NCBI GenBank assembly: GCA_964403795.1
Contig: CAYOHP010000033.1
Coordinates: 1 to 51,708, forward strand
DNA length: 51,708 bases
Source of the DNA: CAYOHP01 sp964403795 [NCBI: uncultured bacterium]
GTDB lineage: Bacteria; Muiribacteriota; UBA6191; CAZXTJ01
Direction of reading: 5' to 3'
Below, one piece after another: positions 9,106 to 18,584 of this stretch; position 1 is the first letter of the stretch; each line of letters opens with the position of its first letter. The position numbers and the translations under genes were made by a program. Under the pieces are notes generated by a model. That model was not told the DNA's origin, searched no databases, and was given only the letters and a program-made list of their open reading frames with translations.

Positions 9106-11202
9106 ATGGGTTGCCCGCGGTCCGAGGGGAGGGAGGATCGGGTCGGTCGGGGAGGTACCGAAGGCGAGGCGACCCTGACGCACCGATCGCTCTCTCCCCT
9201 TCTCGTCGCCCTGGCGCTGCATACCCATGCCGGTGCGGCTCGGGCCGACGCCCCGGCAGAGGCCGAGGCGGCCATGACCCGGGCCAGGGAGTTGCTCCAG
9301 GAGGCTTCCCGCGCCGACCCCGAGGCGCCGACGCGCCCCGGACTCAGGGCCCAGGCCGTGCTCTGGCTGCTGCGGGCCCGGGCCCGGGGAGCCATCTCTG
9401 CGGCCTCCGAGGCGGAATCGCTGTGGGAGCGCCTCGAGGTGCCCGAACTCCGGGTCCTGGGACGGCTCCTCCTGGCCCGCAGCCGGGACCGCACACCACC
9501 CCGATTGCTGGCCCAGACCCGGGCCCGGCTGCTCGAGGCCGGTGACGGCGCCCACCGGCGGTCCCTGCAGGAGGCCCTGGCGAGCGATCCCTCCCTGGTC
9601 GCCTGGCTGGCCCGCCGGGTCGCCGCCGGCGCCTCCCGCCTGGTCCCGGTCCTGGCCGAGGTCCTGGACTCGAGGACCCCGGACGCCCCCGAGGTGATCC
9701 GACTCCTCACCGAGGCCACCGCCCAGGGCGACGATGCCTGTCGGATCCGACTGGCCCGTCGCCATCTCACCGGGCACGGGGTCCCCCTGGACCCCTCCCG
9801 GGGCCGCGACCTGATCCAGGACGCCGCCACCTCGGGATCCGCCCAGGGACTCCGCGAGTTCGAACTGCTCCGGCTCCGCGGCGGACCCGTGCCCAGGAAC
9901 CGGGAGCCCTGGTCGATCCTGGCGGCCCCCCGGCTGCCCGGGGACTCGCCCGAACTCGAACGCCTGCGCAGGACCCGCGCCCCCTTCCCCGACCACGGAG
10001 CCATCGTGGAGGTCCTCGGGGAGGTGCGGGGCCCCGACCCGGGGCAGCCGACGGGACCCGGAGGAAGCCAGCCTGCGATCCCGCGGCCAGCCGGAGGCGC
10101 CCGGATCGAACTCGCCGCTCAGGCCCAGGGTCGCCTGCATCCGCTCGAACCCGGCGAAGGCGGAGCCCAGCGCCTCCTCTCGCTGATGGGCTGGGACGGC
10201 AGCACGCCCCCTCGGCATGGCTCGCATCCGGCCCTGGTCCAGGTGGTCCGACGGCTCTCCGACCCGGCGTTCCGTTCCCTGGCCGATCCTCTGGTGGCGA
10301 GGATCCCCGGCCCCCGGGTCCGGATCCTGCTCCATCCCGAGGACGAGCCCGAGGGGCTGGTCCCGGGGCAGGTCCTGCTCGTCCCCTGGAGCGTGGGCTC
10401 GCTGCCGGGCGGGTTCGCCTACACCGACCACGTGGTGGCGAGCGGCGAGGACCTCGCCGGGATCGCCGCGGGGTACGGCCTCCCGGTGGAACGACTGGTG
10501 GAGGCCAACCGGGAACGCCTCCGGGTGGGGCCATGGGCCGATCAGGCCTGGGACGGGACCGACTGGGTGGCCGAGATCTCGATCGGCGCAGGCGGCTGCC
10601 GGAGGACCGGGGTCACCACCGAGGGCTTCCTCGACTTCACGCTGCTCCATGAGTTCGGGCACGCGGCCGATGGCAGCTGGCTCCATCCGCTGGACTACGG
10701 CCCCGACGGACAGCACTTCCACGACGAGATCCTGACCCTCTCGGCCGCCTTCCGGGAGGGCCTGGCCTCCTTCCTGGCGTTCACGGCTTCCCCCGAGGCC
10801 CTCGTCCAATCCGGCTTCCCGGCCCTCGGAAGCGACCGGGTGCTCCGGCACGAGGCTTCCGCAGGCGGCTACACCCCGCTGGCGCCCGAGGATCTCGGCC
10901 CCTTCGACTTCCTCGCCAACGAGGCGGTGGTGGCTGCGGTCCTCCTCAGGGTCTCCCGCCTCGCCGGGGGCGTTGCCCGCCTCGAGGCCGCGCTCCGGGC
11001 CACCGACCGGATCCACGGCCGGACCCTGCCCGAGGTGCTCGCCGAGGTGGTGCGGACGGATCCTGCGTCCAGGGACGAGCTGCTCACCGTCCTCGCCGAG
11101 GAAACCCGCTCGCCGGGCCGTCGCTTCACCCCCGCGGAACTCGCACCATGCCTGGAGAGCGAGCTGCCCGATCCGATTCGCCGGTGGGCCCGGAGGTCGT
11201 AG
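9106..11202 (+). CDS. Secreted HExxH metallopeptidase-like protein with Sel1-like and LysM domains
   Basis: About 698 residues from ATG 9106; in-frame TTG 9061 and GTG 9004 (inside the direct repeat) are alternatives. A signal peptide follows (LSPLLVALALHTHAGAARA). The N-terminal third is helical and ends in a Sel1/TPR-like stretch (~205-250, ACRIRLARRHLTGHGVPLD). A LysM-like motif stands at ~440-475 (HVVASGEDLAGIAAGYG, then VERLVEANRERL), so peptidoglycan binding is likely. The zinc motif HEFGH is near residue 515, and REGLASF about 40 residues later could supply the third ligand Glu, as in gluzincins. Together this suggests a cell-wall-bound peptidase. Substrate unknown; the neighbouring kinase and RlpA-like lipoprotein support an envelope role. 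Confidence 0.75.
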   Translation: MGCPRSEGREDRVGRGGTEGEATLTHRSLSPLLVALALHTHAGAARADAPAEAEAAMTRARELLQEASRADPEAPTRPGLRAQAVLWLLRARARGAISAASEAESLWERLEVPELRVLGRLLLARSRDRTPPRLLAQTRARLLEAGDGAHRRSLQEALASDPSLVAWLARRVAAGASRLVPVLAEVLDSRTPDAPEVIRLLTEATAQGDDACRIRLARRHLTGHGVPLDPSRGRDLIQDAATSGSAQGLREFELLRLRGGPVPRNREPWSILAAPRLPGDSPELERLRRTRAPFPDHGAIVEVLGEVRGPDPGQPTGPGGSQPAIPRPAGGARIELAAQAQGRLHPLEPGEGGAQRLLSLMGWDGSTPPRHGSHPALVQVVRRLSDPAFRSLADPLVARIPGPRVRILLHPEDEPEGLVPGQVLLVPWSVGSLPGGFAYTDHVVASGEDLAGIAAGYGLPVERLVEANRERLRVGPWADQAWDGTDWVAEISIGAGGCRRTGVTTEGFLDFTLLHEFGHAADGSWLHPLDYGPDGQHFHDEILTLSAAFREGLASFLAFTASPEALVQSGFPALGSDRVLRHEASAGGYTPLAPEDLGPFDFLANEAVVAAVLLRVSRLAGGVARLEAALRATDRIHGRTLPEVLAEVVRTDPASRDELLTVLAEETRSPGRRFTPAELAPCLESELPDPIRRWARRS

Positions 11203-11239
11203 CCGCGTCCGCGCCCGACCTCGGATGCCGGACCTCTGG

Positions 11240-11743
11240 TCAGCTGCAATCCCCCGACGCCGAGGAACCGAGATCCGGAACCACCGTCACCTTGCCCATC
11301 GGACTGCCGAGGAGCGAGTCGCGGTCATCGAGTCCCCCGTCGGCCGGGGCGTAGCGGAGCACGAGCTTGCGGGCGCAGGGAACGGTTTCGGCCTCGGCGA
11401 CCGGAGGAGTTGGATCGAAGCAATCCAGGTACTCGGCGGTACAGGGCTCGTCGGCGGCGGCCTTCCCCTTGGCCTCGCTGGGCACGAAGCCGGCCACCAC
11501 CGGGGGCTTGGCCTGGCGCTTGACCCTGGGGGTGGCAGCCTTCCGGGGGGCGCCCGCGGCTGCAGGGTCGGCGGCGACCCGGGGGGCGAGCGCGCCCTCG
11601 ACCGCGGAGAAGCTGGGCATCACCGACGCCGACGCCAACGCCGAGGGGATGCACCCGACCTCGAACAGCGAAAGACTCGCCAGGGCCAGGGCCGCCAGGA
11701 ACCGGATCCGATTCCCATCCCACCGCTCCGAGGTCTCCGCCAC
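11240..11743 (-). CDS. Small lipoprotein, unknown function
   Basis: 167 residues. The N-terminus has charged residues, a hydrophobic stretch LAALALASLSL and a lipobox-like FEVGC. The mature part is Ala/Pro/Lys-rich, low in predicted structure, with four further cysteines (CTAEYLDC, VPC and a C-terminal DCS). No family is recognised. It converges on the metallopeptidase gene with 37 bases between stops. The coding frame is supported by strong GC3 bias. Confidence 0.6.
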   Translation of the reverse strand: MAETSERWDGNRIRFLAALALASLSLFEVGCIPSALASASVMPSFSAVEGALAPRVAADPAAAGAPRKAATPRVKRQAKPPVVAGFVPSEAKGKAAADEPCTAEYLDCFDPTPPVAEAETVPCARKLVLRYAPADGGLDDRDSLLGSPMGKVTVVPDLGSSASGDCS

Positions 11744-11944
11744 GTCCGCCGCCCTTCCCGCTGCGCTCCGCCGGGCGCACGGACCCTCTGCCGCACCCGC
11801 CGTGCCATGGCGCTCGGGATGCGGCTTTCCGCCCGGACCGGGGTCGCGATCCGGTCTCGACGGAGAGACCCGAGACGACGTTGAGACGTTCCCGAGAGGC
11901 CCCTCCCCGGACCAGGTCCCCGACCCCAGGGGTCCCTGCGCCGT

Positions 11945-11961
11945 CGACCCGAGTCGGGTCG
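11945..11961 (-). terminator. Possible terminator hairpin after pheA
   Basis: CGACCCGA and TCGGGTCG form a 17-base near-perfect palindrome 5 bases beyond the pheA stop, which folds as a 6-bp stem with a 5-base loop. No T-run follows. Confidence 0.35.
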
Positions 11962-11966
11962 CGACT

Positions 11967-12797
11967 TCACACGGTCGCGGGATACGAGCCGAGCACCTTC
12001 AGGTAGGTGGTCAGCTCCTCGAGGTGGGCCAAGGCCCGCGCCACCGGCAGATCCTCGCGATGGCCCTCGAGGTCGACGTAGAAGGCGTAGTGCCAGGGGC
12101 GCTCCCGGCTCGGCCGGCTCTGGAGCTTGCGGAGGTTCAGCTCCCTCAAGGCGAAGACCGCCAGGGCCTTGAACAGCGCGCCCGCCACGTCCTTGAGCAC
12201 GAAGACCAGGCTGGTCTTGTCCTTGCCGGTGCGCTCCGGCGCCGCCCGCCCCACCCGGAGGAAGCGGGTGGTGTTGGAAGGATCGTCCTGGATCCCCTCC
12301 CGGAGCACCTCGAGCCCGTAGAGCGCGGCCGCTCCCCGGGGGGCGATGGCGGCCACCTTGGGTCCGGCCTCGGCCACCAGCCGGGCGGCCCCCGCGGTGT
12401 CGTAGACGGCGTGGAGTTCCCAGCCCGGCCGGGCCCTCAGGAACTCCCGGCACTGGGCCAGGGCCTGGGGATGCGAGTACACCCGCTCGAGGTCCTCGAG
12501 CCCCATCCCGGGCCGGGCCATCAGGCACTGCTGGATCGGGATCTGGATCTCGGCCTGGATGGTCAAGCTGCGCCGCATCAGCTGCTCGTAGGTCTCGTCG
12601 ATCGAGCCGCCGAGCGAGTTCTCCACCGGCACCACGGCCGAACCGGCGTCCCCTGCCTCGACCGCAGCGAAGGCGCCCGCAAGATCGGGTCGGGGCAGGG
12701 TGCCGACGCCCTCCCCGCACAGGGTGCGGATCGCCATCTCGGAGAAGGCCCCATGCTCGCCCTGGAACGCGATCGGCAGCGGAGTTCCGGTTTCCAT
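11967..12797 (-). CDS. pheA: Prephenate dehydratase
   Basis: 276 residues. It converts prephenate to phenylpyruvate in phenylalanine synthesis. The catalytic domain starts at IAFQGEHGAFSE and has PVENSLGGSI, HPQALAQC and the active-site motif NTTRF. A C-terminal ACT domain follows with GALFKAL and LQSRP, the phenylalanine-binding elements, so feedback inhibition by Phe is expected. No chorismate mutase domain is fused, so this is the monofunctional type. The ATG at 12797 matches the usual family start (the frame stays open further upstream but without homology). No Shine-Dalgarno is obvious. The acyl-CoA synthetase is divergent, with 262 bases between the starts. Confidence 0.95.
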   Translation of the reverse strand: METGTPLPIAFQGEHGAFSEMAIRTLCGEGVGTLPRPDLAGAFAAVEAGDAGSAVVPVENSLGGSIDETYEQLMRRSLTIQAEIQIPIQQCLMARPGMGLEDLERVYSHPQALAQCREFLRARPGWELHAVYDTAGAARLVAEAGPKVAAIAPRGAAALYGLEVLREGIQDDPSNTTRFLRVGRAAPERTGKDKTSLVFVLKDVAGALFKALAVFALRELNLRKLQSRPSRERPWHYAFYVDLEGHREDLPVARALAHLEELTTYLKVLGSYPATV

Positions 12798-13059
12798 GGA
12801 GGCCACGGTGCCTGGCGCCCGCTCCGGACGCAAGGCGCGGTGGCCGCCTTCCCCCTCGCGCAGCCGACCGCTTGCAGGGGTGCAGGAAAAAAACTGCGAT
12901 CCGAACCGGGATTTCGTCTGTCCCGAGTCGTCGACCCGCTCCAGGAGCCGATCGCTGGGAAGGCTGCAAATGTGGCACCGGGCTTGCTTCTTGTCGACCC
13001 TGGCCGGCTCCGGATCCCGGAACGGGAGTCGAGCCGGCCGATGCGAGGAAGGAACCACC

Positions 13060-14799
13060 GTGGATCGCTCCACGATCGAGATGGACCGCCCCACCATCGA
13101 CCGGATGGTCCTGGAGAGCGCCCGCAAGCACCGCGACCGCACCGCCCTGGAGCGGCTCGACGACGAAGGTCGCCGCATCGGGTACACCTACGGCGAGCTC
13201 GCCAAGCGGCTCGAGCTGCTGGCCCGCGGCATGCTGGCCGACGGGGTCTCGCCGGGCGACCGGGTCGCCATCATAGGGGCGAACTCGCCGGCCTGGGGCT
13301 TGGCCGCGCTCGCCACCCTGCACGCCGGTGCGATCCTGGTCCCGGTGGACCAGAAGGCCACCCGCAAGGAACTCGAGCACATCCTGGCCCACTCGGGAGC
13401 CACCCGCCTGATCCTGACCGGGGCCTGCTTCGAGCGCCTCGAGAGCCTGCCCTCGGTCGAGAAGCTCTACTTCCTGGACCGCTCCCGCCAGGGCACCCGC
13501 TTCGAGGGGATCGACCACCTCGCCACCCGAGGCAAGGACCATGCGATGCCGGCCGCTCCCCTCCGGGCCGCCGACGACGTGGCCATCCTCCTCTACACCT
13601 CCGGGACCACCGGCGCCCCCAAGGGCGTGATGCTCACCCACTGGAACCTGCTCACCAACATGGAGATGGTGCTGAACCGGCTCTCGGCCACCCCCGAGGA
13701 TGCCTTCACCAGCATCCTCCCTCTCTCCCACACCCTCGAGTTCACCGCCGGGTTCCTGCTGCCCTTGGCCCTGGGGAGCTCGGTGCACTACGTGGGGAGC
13801 TTCAACCCCGTCGACATCGTGAAGACCATGTCGACCTGCGGCGGCACCATCATGATCGCGGTGCCCCGGCTCTACCAGGCGATGTGGAAGCGCCTCCAGG
13901 AGCGGATCGACTCCCTGACGCCGATGAAGCGCAAGGTGGCGGGCGTGTTCCAGGGCATCACCCGGAGGTTCCCGGGGATGGGCAAGGTCCTGTTCCGGGA
14001 GATCCACCAGCGCTTCGGCGGGAGGGTCCGGTTCTGGGTCTCGGGCGGGGCTCCCCTCGATCCCGCCATCGCGGCCGGGTTCGCGGCCATCGGGATCCCG
14101 ATCCTGAACGGCTACGGCCTGACCGAGACCTCGCCGGTCCTGGCGGTCAACGCCCTGGAGGACAACCGCCCCGACTCGGTAGGGCGCCCGCTGCCCGGGG
14201 TCGAGCTCAAGATCTTCGACGCCAACGAGGACGGGATCGGCGAGGTGGCCGCCCGCGGCCCCAACGTCACCCCCGGCTACTACCGGAATCCCGAGGCCAC
14301 CCGGGACGCGTTCCGGGACGGCTGGTTCCTGACCGGGGACCTCGGCAAGCTCACTCCCGACGGGGTGCTCGAGCTGCGGGGCCGCTGCAAGAACCTGATC
14401 GTCACCTCCAACGGGAAGAAGATCCACCCCGAGGAGATCGAGGAGCACCTGGCCCGCAGCCGGATCCTGGAGGACGTAGCGGTGGTGGGGGTTCCCGAGA
14501 GCGCCGAGGACGCCGGCGAAGTGGTCACCGCGGTGGTGGTCCCGGGCGAGGCGCTCGCCGGACTCGGGGAGCGGGAGCTCGAGAAACGCTGCCTGCGCGA
14601 GGTCCGGGAGCTCACCGCCGAGCTTTCCGACTGGAAGCGTCCCCGACGCGTGATGGTGCGCCGCGAGCCCCTCCCAAAGACCCACACCATGAAGGTGCGG
14701 CGGAAGATCCTGCTCGAGGAGGTGCTCGGCCTCCGGGAGATCGTGGCCCAGGCGCTCGCCGAGGCCCCCGTGGAGAGCGCCGAGGCCGCCGCCGGCTGA
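13060..14799 (+). CDS. Long-chain fatty acid-CoA ligase (AMP-binding)
   Basis: 579 residues from GTG 13060, with GAGGAAGGA ending 6 bases before it. It activates fatty acids to acyl-CoA through an acyl-adenylate. Signature motifs are LLYTSGTTGAPKGVMLTHWN (P-loop), VSGGAPLDP, GYGLTETSP, GWFLTGDLG and the C-terminal-domain hinge RCKNLIVTSNGKKIHPEEIE. The sequence ends with PKTHTMKVRR, which contains a candidate catalytic lysine. The form with VSGGAPLDP and DSVGRPLPGVELKI is typical of FadD15-like long-chain synthetases. The length is normal. Chain-length preference cannot be read from sequence. Confidence 0.92.
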   Translation: MDRSTIEMDRPTIDRMVLESARKHRDRTALERLDDEGRRIGYTYGELAKRLELLARGMLADGVSPGDRVAIIGANSPAWGLAALATLHAGAILVPVDQKATRKELEHILAHSGATRLILTGACFERLESLPSVEKLYFLDRSRQGTRFEGIDHLATRGKDHAMPAAPLRAADDVAILLYTSGTTGAPKGVMLTHWNLLTNMEMVLNRLSATPEDAFTSILPLSHTLEFTAGFLLPLALGSSVHYVGSFNPVDIVKTMSTCGGTIMIAVPRLYQAMWKRLQERIDSLTPMKRKVAGVFQGITRRFPGMGKVLFREIHQRFGGRVRFWVSGGAPLDPAIAAGFAAIGIPILNGYGLTETSPVLAVNALEDNRPDSVGRPLPGVELKIFDANEDGIGEVAARGPNVTPGYYRNPEATRDAFRDGWFLTGDLGKLTPDGVLELRGRCKNLIVTSNGKKIHPEEIEEHLARSRILEDVAVVGVPESAEDAGEVVTAVVVPGEALAGLGERELEKRCLREVRELTAELSDWKRPRRVMVRREPLPKTHTMKVRRKILLEEVLGLREIVAQALAEAPVESAEAAAG

Positions 14800-14848
14800 G
14801 CCACTTTCCCCGAGCGCCCGCCCGGCAGGGGATGCCACACTGGCCAGG

Positions 14849-17800
14849 ATGACCGGTCGCTTCCTCCCACGAGCCCTCCCTCTGGTACTGGCCGTGGCCG
14901 GCTCGGTGGCACCCGGCCGGGCGGAGAGCCCGGCATCGCTGCCCCCCGAGCTGGAGGCCGAGCTCGCCTCGACCCTGGCCGCCGCCGGGCACGGGCTCTC
15001 CGATCTCGGACTGGCGGCCGAACTCGAGGCGCCCGACCGCTGGCGGTCTCCGCTCGCCACCCGCGCGCTGGTCGAGCCGCTGGCGGCCGAGGCCCGGGTG
15101 TTGGGGCTGTCCCGGAGCCTGCTCGCAACCCGGGGGCGCCTCGCTCCCCTGCTGGCGACCTTGGTCGGACCGACGCCGGCGGGATCGCCCGGACCATCGC
15201 CCCGGACGGCTCCCGAGGCACGGACGGCACTCGACCTCCCGGCGTCGCTGGCCACGGCCCTCGACGAGTTCCAGCAGGCGGTCGCCACGGCCGGCCCCGA
15301 GGTCACCGGAGCGACCTCGGGCATCGACGCCGCCGACCGCGCCTTCGTGTGGCGGCAGCTCCTCGACCCCACCCACGTGGAAGTCCACGTCGAGCCCGAC
15401 CCGGAGGAGCGGACCCGCCTGCTCTCGCTGGCGGCCCGGGTCGACCTGGCCCGGATGGGACGGGCCGCGGCCGGGCTGGCCGCGGCGCTGGACCGGCTGG
15501 TCGAAACCCTGGGGAGGATCCCGTCCGGAGAGCTCGCCGGGGTCCGCACCCGGCGGGTCCCGGGACCCGGTGGCGGGCTGATCCTGGGCGGGATCGGTCC
15601 CGACCAGCACTCGCTGGGCGATGCGGTGATCGTCGACCTCGGTGGGGACGACCGCTATCTCGGCGAGGCCGCGACCCGCGCCCCCTGGGAAGGCTCCGCG
15701 ATCCGGGTGATCGTCGACCTCTCGGGGCACGACCAGTACCTGGCCGGGGACGTCCGGATCGGAGGCGGCTTCCTGGGGATCGGGCTCCTCCACGACGGGG
15801 GCGGCGACGACCTCTACCTGGGCCCCTCGGGATCGCTGGGGTCGGGACATCTCGGGATCGGCATGGCGGTGGACCTCGCCGGCAACGACACCTGGCAAGC
15901 ACCGCGTCGGGCCCTGGGGGCCGCCGAGTTCGGAGTCGGTCTCGTCTTCGAGGGGGCGGGCTCGGATCGCTACCTCGCCGAGCAGGAGGCGCAGGCCTTC
16001 GCGGGCGCCGGCGGGACCGGGCTGCTGGTCGATGCCGCCGGCCATGACGTCTACCTGCTCTCGGCGGGCGAGCGCGATTTCCGGGGCGACTTCTTCGACG
16101 GGTACGGACAGGGCGCAGCCGTCGGGATGCGCGCCTGGGCCTCGGGCGGGGTCGCCGGCCTGATCGATGCCGCCGGCGACGACCGCTACGAAGCCGACTA
16201 CTGGGGTCAGGGCGTGGGGTACTGGTACGGGCTGGGGTTCCTGGTCGACCTGGGCGGGGACGACCGCTACTCGGTAGGGCGCTACGGCCAGGGCGCAGGG
16301 GTCCACTTCGCCGCCGGCCTCCTCCACGACGCCGGCGGCGACGACCGCTACCAGGCCAAGGCGGTGGCCCAGGGAATGGGCTACGACTTCTCGCTGGGCT
16401 GGCTGCGCGAGCTCTCGGGCCACGACCGCTACGCCAGCCATCATCTCTCGCAGGGAGCGTCCTTCGCCAATGGTCACGGGCTGCTGCTCGAGGAGGCCGG
16501 GGACGACGCCTACCTGGGGGCGACCGGGGACACCCAGGGCCAGTCCCATGCGGCCCGCGGCTTCGGAGGTATCGGAGTCCTCTTCGACCGGGAGGGGGAC
16601 GACCGCTACGCCCCCAATGGTCGCTCCCGGGCCTTCCTGGCCCGGGGAGCCGGGGGAGTCTTCCGGGACCGGGCCCGCGCCCTCGCACTCCGGGACGCCG
16701 GCAGGACCCCGGGCCCGGATCCGATCCGGAGAGCGTCCACGGCCCCGAGCCCGGCCCGGGACCCTGCCCCGGTCCGAGCTGGCGCCGCGGGCCCGACCTG
16801 GACCGCCCCGGCGATCCTCCCCCCTGCCGGGCCCGGCCCCGAGGTTCCCCGGTTCCCGGCCGCGGCCGATTCGCCCCAGGTCCGCCGCGCTCGTGCCCTC
16901 CTCGCGGAAGCCGCCGCCCTGGACGCGGTCGAGAAGGAGCCGGCGCGACGGCTGCGGGCCCAGGCCGACCTGGTCCGGATGGGATCCGGCGTCGCCGCCT
17001 TCCTGGCGAGCCGCCTGGGGACGCGTCGCACCCACGAAACGCTGGAGGCCCAGCGGGCCTTGGAGGCCCTGGGCCGGGAGGCGGTCCCGGCCCTGCTCGC
17101 GGCCTACCCGGAGCACGACGACCATGGTCGCCGCCAGGTGCTCGCCGCCCTGCAGAAGCTCCCGGATCCGCGGGCCCTGCCCTTCCTGGCGGCTCGCCTC
17201 GAGGATCCCTCGCCCCGGATCCGGGCCGCCGCCGCCCAGGCACTGGGTGCCGTCGGCGGGACCTCCCCGGCCCGGGCCGCCCCCGAGACATCCCGGGAGC
17301 CGGCATCGCCCCCGGTGGTGCGCCTGCTGGCGGCCCGCCTGGCACTCGAGGTCATGGCAGACCGCCAGGCCCGTGCCGACCCGGTGCTCCGGGCACTGCT
17401 GGCGGCCCTCGAATCCCACCTGCTGGCCGAGCCCGGGCTGACCCTCGACTCCGGGACCGTAGATCGCGTCCTCGGCCTCCTCGCCCACCCCGGACACGGG
17501 GTCCGGACCCTGGCGTCCCGGATCGTGGGCACCCTCCTCCACCGGGCGACCCTGCGGCGGCCCGCTCCGACGGCTCCCGGGGACCCCGGGCCCCAGGGTC
17601 GCCTCGACGGCCTGCTGGCAGGGCTCCGCGCCCTGCCACCGGCGCAGACCGCCCAGCACGCCGCATTGAGGGCCCTCCAGCACGCGCTCTCGCGCACGCC
17701 ATCGCCCGACTTCCCTTCCCCGGTCCGGGAGTTCCTGGAGGTTGCCACCCGGGATCCCGATCCGACCCTGGCCGCGGTCGCCTGGCGCGGACTGGCCCGG

Positions 17801-17935
17801 CTCGCCCCGGAGGCCGCCGAGGCCGAGCTCCAGAGGACCCTCGATCCGCTGGTGCGCTCCGCGATCCGCGAGAGCCTCCGGACCGTCGACCCGGCGACCC
17901 GCCTGGCGCGCCTGCGTGCCCGTCGCCGGCCATGA
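14849..17935 (+). CDS. Secreted GDDRY-repeat protein with C-terminal HEAT repeats
   Basis: 1028 residues with signal peptide (LPLVLAVAGSVAPGRA). The start is preceded by CACACT at 14836-14841, 7 bases before ATG. After a helical region (~30-250) come twelve repeats of about 25-35 residues (~258-590), each ending in a form of D-x-x-G-[DHNS]-D-x-[YW]: GGDDRY, SGHDQY, GGDDLY, GNDTW, GSDRY, GHDVY, GDDRY, GGDDRY, GGDDRY, GHDRY, GDDAY, GDDRY. The acidic turns could bind calcium and the array probably forms a beta-solenoid. A Pro-rich linker (~610-670) leads to HEAT-like repeats (~680-1025, e.g. ALPFLAARLEDPSPRIRAAA). Likely a large surface or periplasmic scaffold; no enzyme motif is seen. Confidence 0.85.
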   Translation: MTGRFLPRALPLVLAVAGSVAPGRAESPASLPPELEAELASTLAAAGHGLSDLGLAAELEAPDRWRSPLATRALVEPLAAEARVLGLSRSLLATRGRLAPLLATLVGPTPAGSPGPSPRTAPEARTALDLPASLATALDEFQQAVATAGPEVTGATSGIDAADRAFVWRQLLDPTHVEVHVEPDPEERTRLLSLAARVDLARMGRAAAGLAAALDRLVETLGRIPSGELAGVRTRRVPGPGGGLILGGIGPDQHSLGDAVIVDLGGDDRYLGEAATRAPWEGSAIRVIVDLSGHDQYLAGDVRIGGGFLGIGLLHDGGGDDLYLGPSGSLGSGHLGIGMAVDLAGNDTWQAPRRALGAAEFGVGLVFEGAGSDRYLAEQEAQAFAGAGGTGLLVDAAGHDVYLLSAGERDFRGDFFDGYGQGAAVGMRAWASGGVAGLIDAAGDDRYEADYWGQGVGYWYGLGFLVDLGGDDRYSVGRYGQGAGVHFAAGLLHDAGGDDRYQAKAVAQGMGYDFSLGWLRELSGHDRYASHHLSQGASFANGHGLLLEEAGDDAYLGATGDTQGQSHAARGFGGIGVLFDREGDDRYAPNGRSRAFLARGAGGVFRDRARALALRDAGRTPGPDPIRRASTAPSPARDPAPVRAGAAGPTWTAPAILPPAGPGPEVPRFPAAADSPQVRRARALLAEAAALDAVEKEPARRLRAQADLVRMGSGVAAFLASRLGTRRTHETLEAQRALEALGREAVPALLAAYPEHDDHGRRQVLAALQKLPDPRALPFLAARLEDPSPRIRAAAAQALGAVGGTSPARAAPETSREPASPPVVRLLAARLALEVMADRQARADPVLRALLAALESHLLAEPGLTLDSGTVDRVLGLLAHPGHGVRTLASRIVGTLLHRATLRRPAPTAPGDPGPQGRLDGLLAGLRALPPAQTAQHAALRALQHALSRTPSPDFPSPVREFLEVATRDPDPTLAAVAWRGLARLAPEAAEAELQRTLDPLVRSAIRESLRTVDPATRLARLRARRRP

Positions 17936-17982
17936 CCGGCGTGCCGATCCTCACCGGACCGCGAGCGCTGGCCGCCCTTCCC

Positions 17983-18011
17983 TTGTGACGGCCAGGACCC
18001 CCGGATAATCT
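17983..18011 (+). promoter_or_regulatory. Promoter before the lipoprotein/cytochrome pair
   Basis: TTGTGA (17983-17988), 17-base spacer, TAATCT (18006-18011). The leader then carries GAGGAGG just ahead of the ATG at 18080. Confidence 0.5.
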
Positions 18012-18079
18012 CGCGGCGGGGTCGAGGCGAGGACGTTCGTCCCGTCTCGGGTCCGCGTCCACCACCGAGGAGGTGGGTC

Positions 18080-18580
18080 ATGCGACCCCGCGCTCGGATC
18101 CTCTGTCTGATCCTGATGCTCTCCATGGGCTGCGGAGGACCCGAGGGGCCGCCCCCCGGTACCCGGCCCATCAAGGAACTCCTGGCCGAGGGCAAGGGGC
18201 CGCTCGAGGTGGTCTCGGTCTCCCGCCGCCCCAATCCGGTGATGGCGACCTTCGGGATCGCCCTGAAGAACGTCTCCGACAAGCCGGTCAAGATGGCGAA
18301 GTGGACCATGGTCTTCGCCGACGACAAGGGTGCGCCGCTGGCCAAGGACGGCCAGGTCCAGGGAGGTTACGCCGAGCTCGAGTCGATCGCCCCCGGGGAC
18401 ACCCTCGAGGGAATCCAGGGCGCCCCCGATGGAGCGGTCTCGGCCCGGCTGGTCCTCGAGTCGGTGGTCTACGAATCGGTGCCGCCCGGCGCCGAGGACA
18501 ACCCCTCCATGGCCATGATGAAGCTGAACCTGCAGTGGAAGAACCCGCGCTACGCCGCCGAGCTCGCAGGCGGGAAGTGA
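18080..18580 (+). CDS. Lipoprotein with beta-sandwich-like domain, unknown function
   Basis: 166 residues. Signal peptide RILCLILMLSMGC has a lipobox ending at Cys18. A strong ribosome binding site (GAGGAGG) precedes the ATG. The mature domain alternates short strands (LEVVSVSRRPNPVMATFGIA, LKNVSDKPVKMAKWTMVFAD), which resembles the small immunoglobulin-like folds of FxLYD/DUF4352-type lipoproteins. The next gene starts 4 bases after the stop, so the two are translated together; this protein may assist or anchor the dihaem cytochrome. Confidence 0.75.
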   Translation: MRPRARILCLILMLSMGCGGPEGPPPGTRPIKELLAEGKGPLEVVSVSRRPNPVMATFGIALKNVSDKPVKMAKWTMVFADDKGAPLAKDGQVQGGYAELESIAPGDTLEGIQGAPDGAVSARLVLESVVYESVPPGAEDNPSMAMMKLNLQWKNPRYAAELAGGK

Positions 18581-18584
18581 CGGA

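Noticed and set aside
12860-12930. Possible Phe-rich leader peptide or attenuator upstream of pheA
   Set aside because: A T-run gives a Phe-Phe pair in two frames, but there is no start with ribosome site, no short closed frame and no terminator/antiterminator pair.
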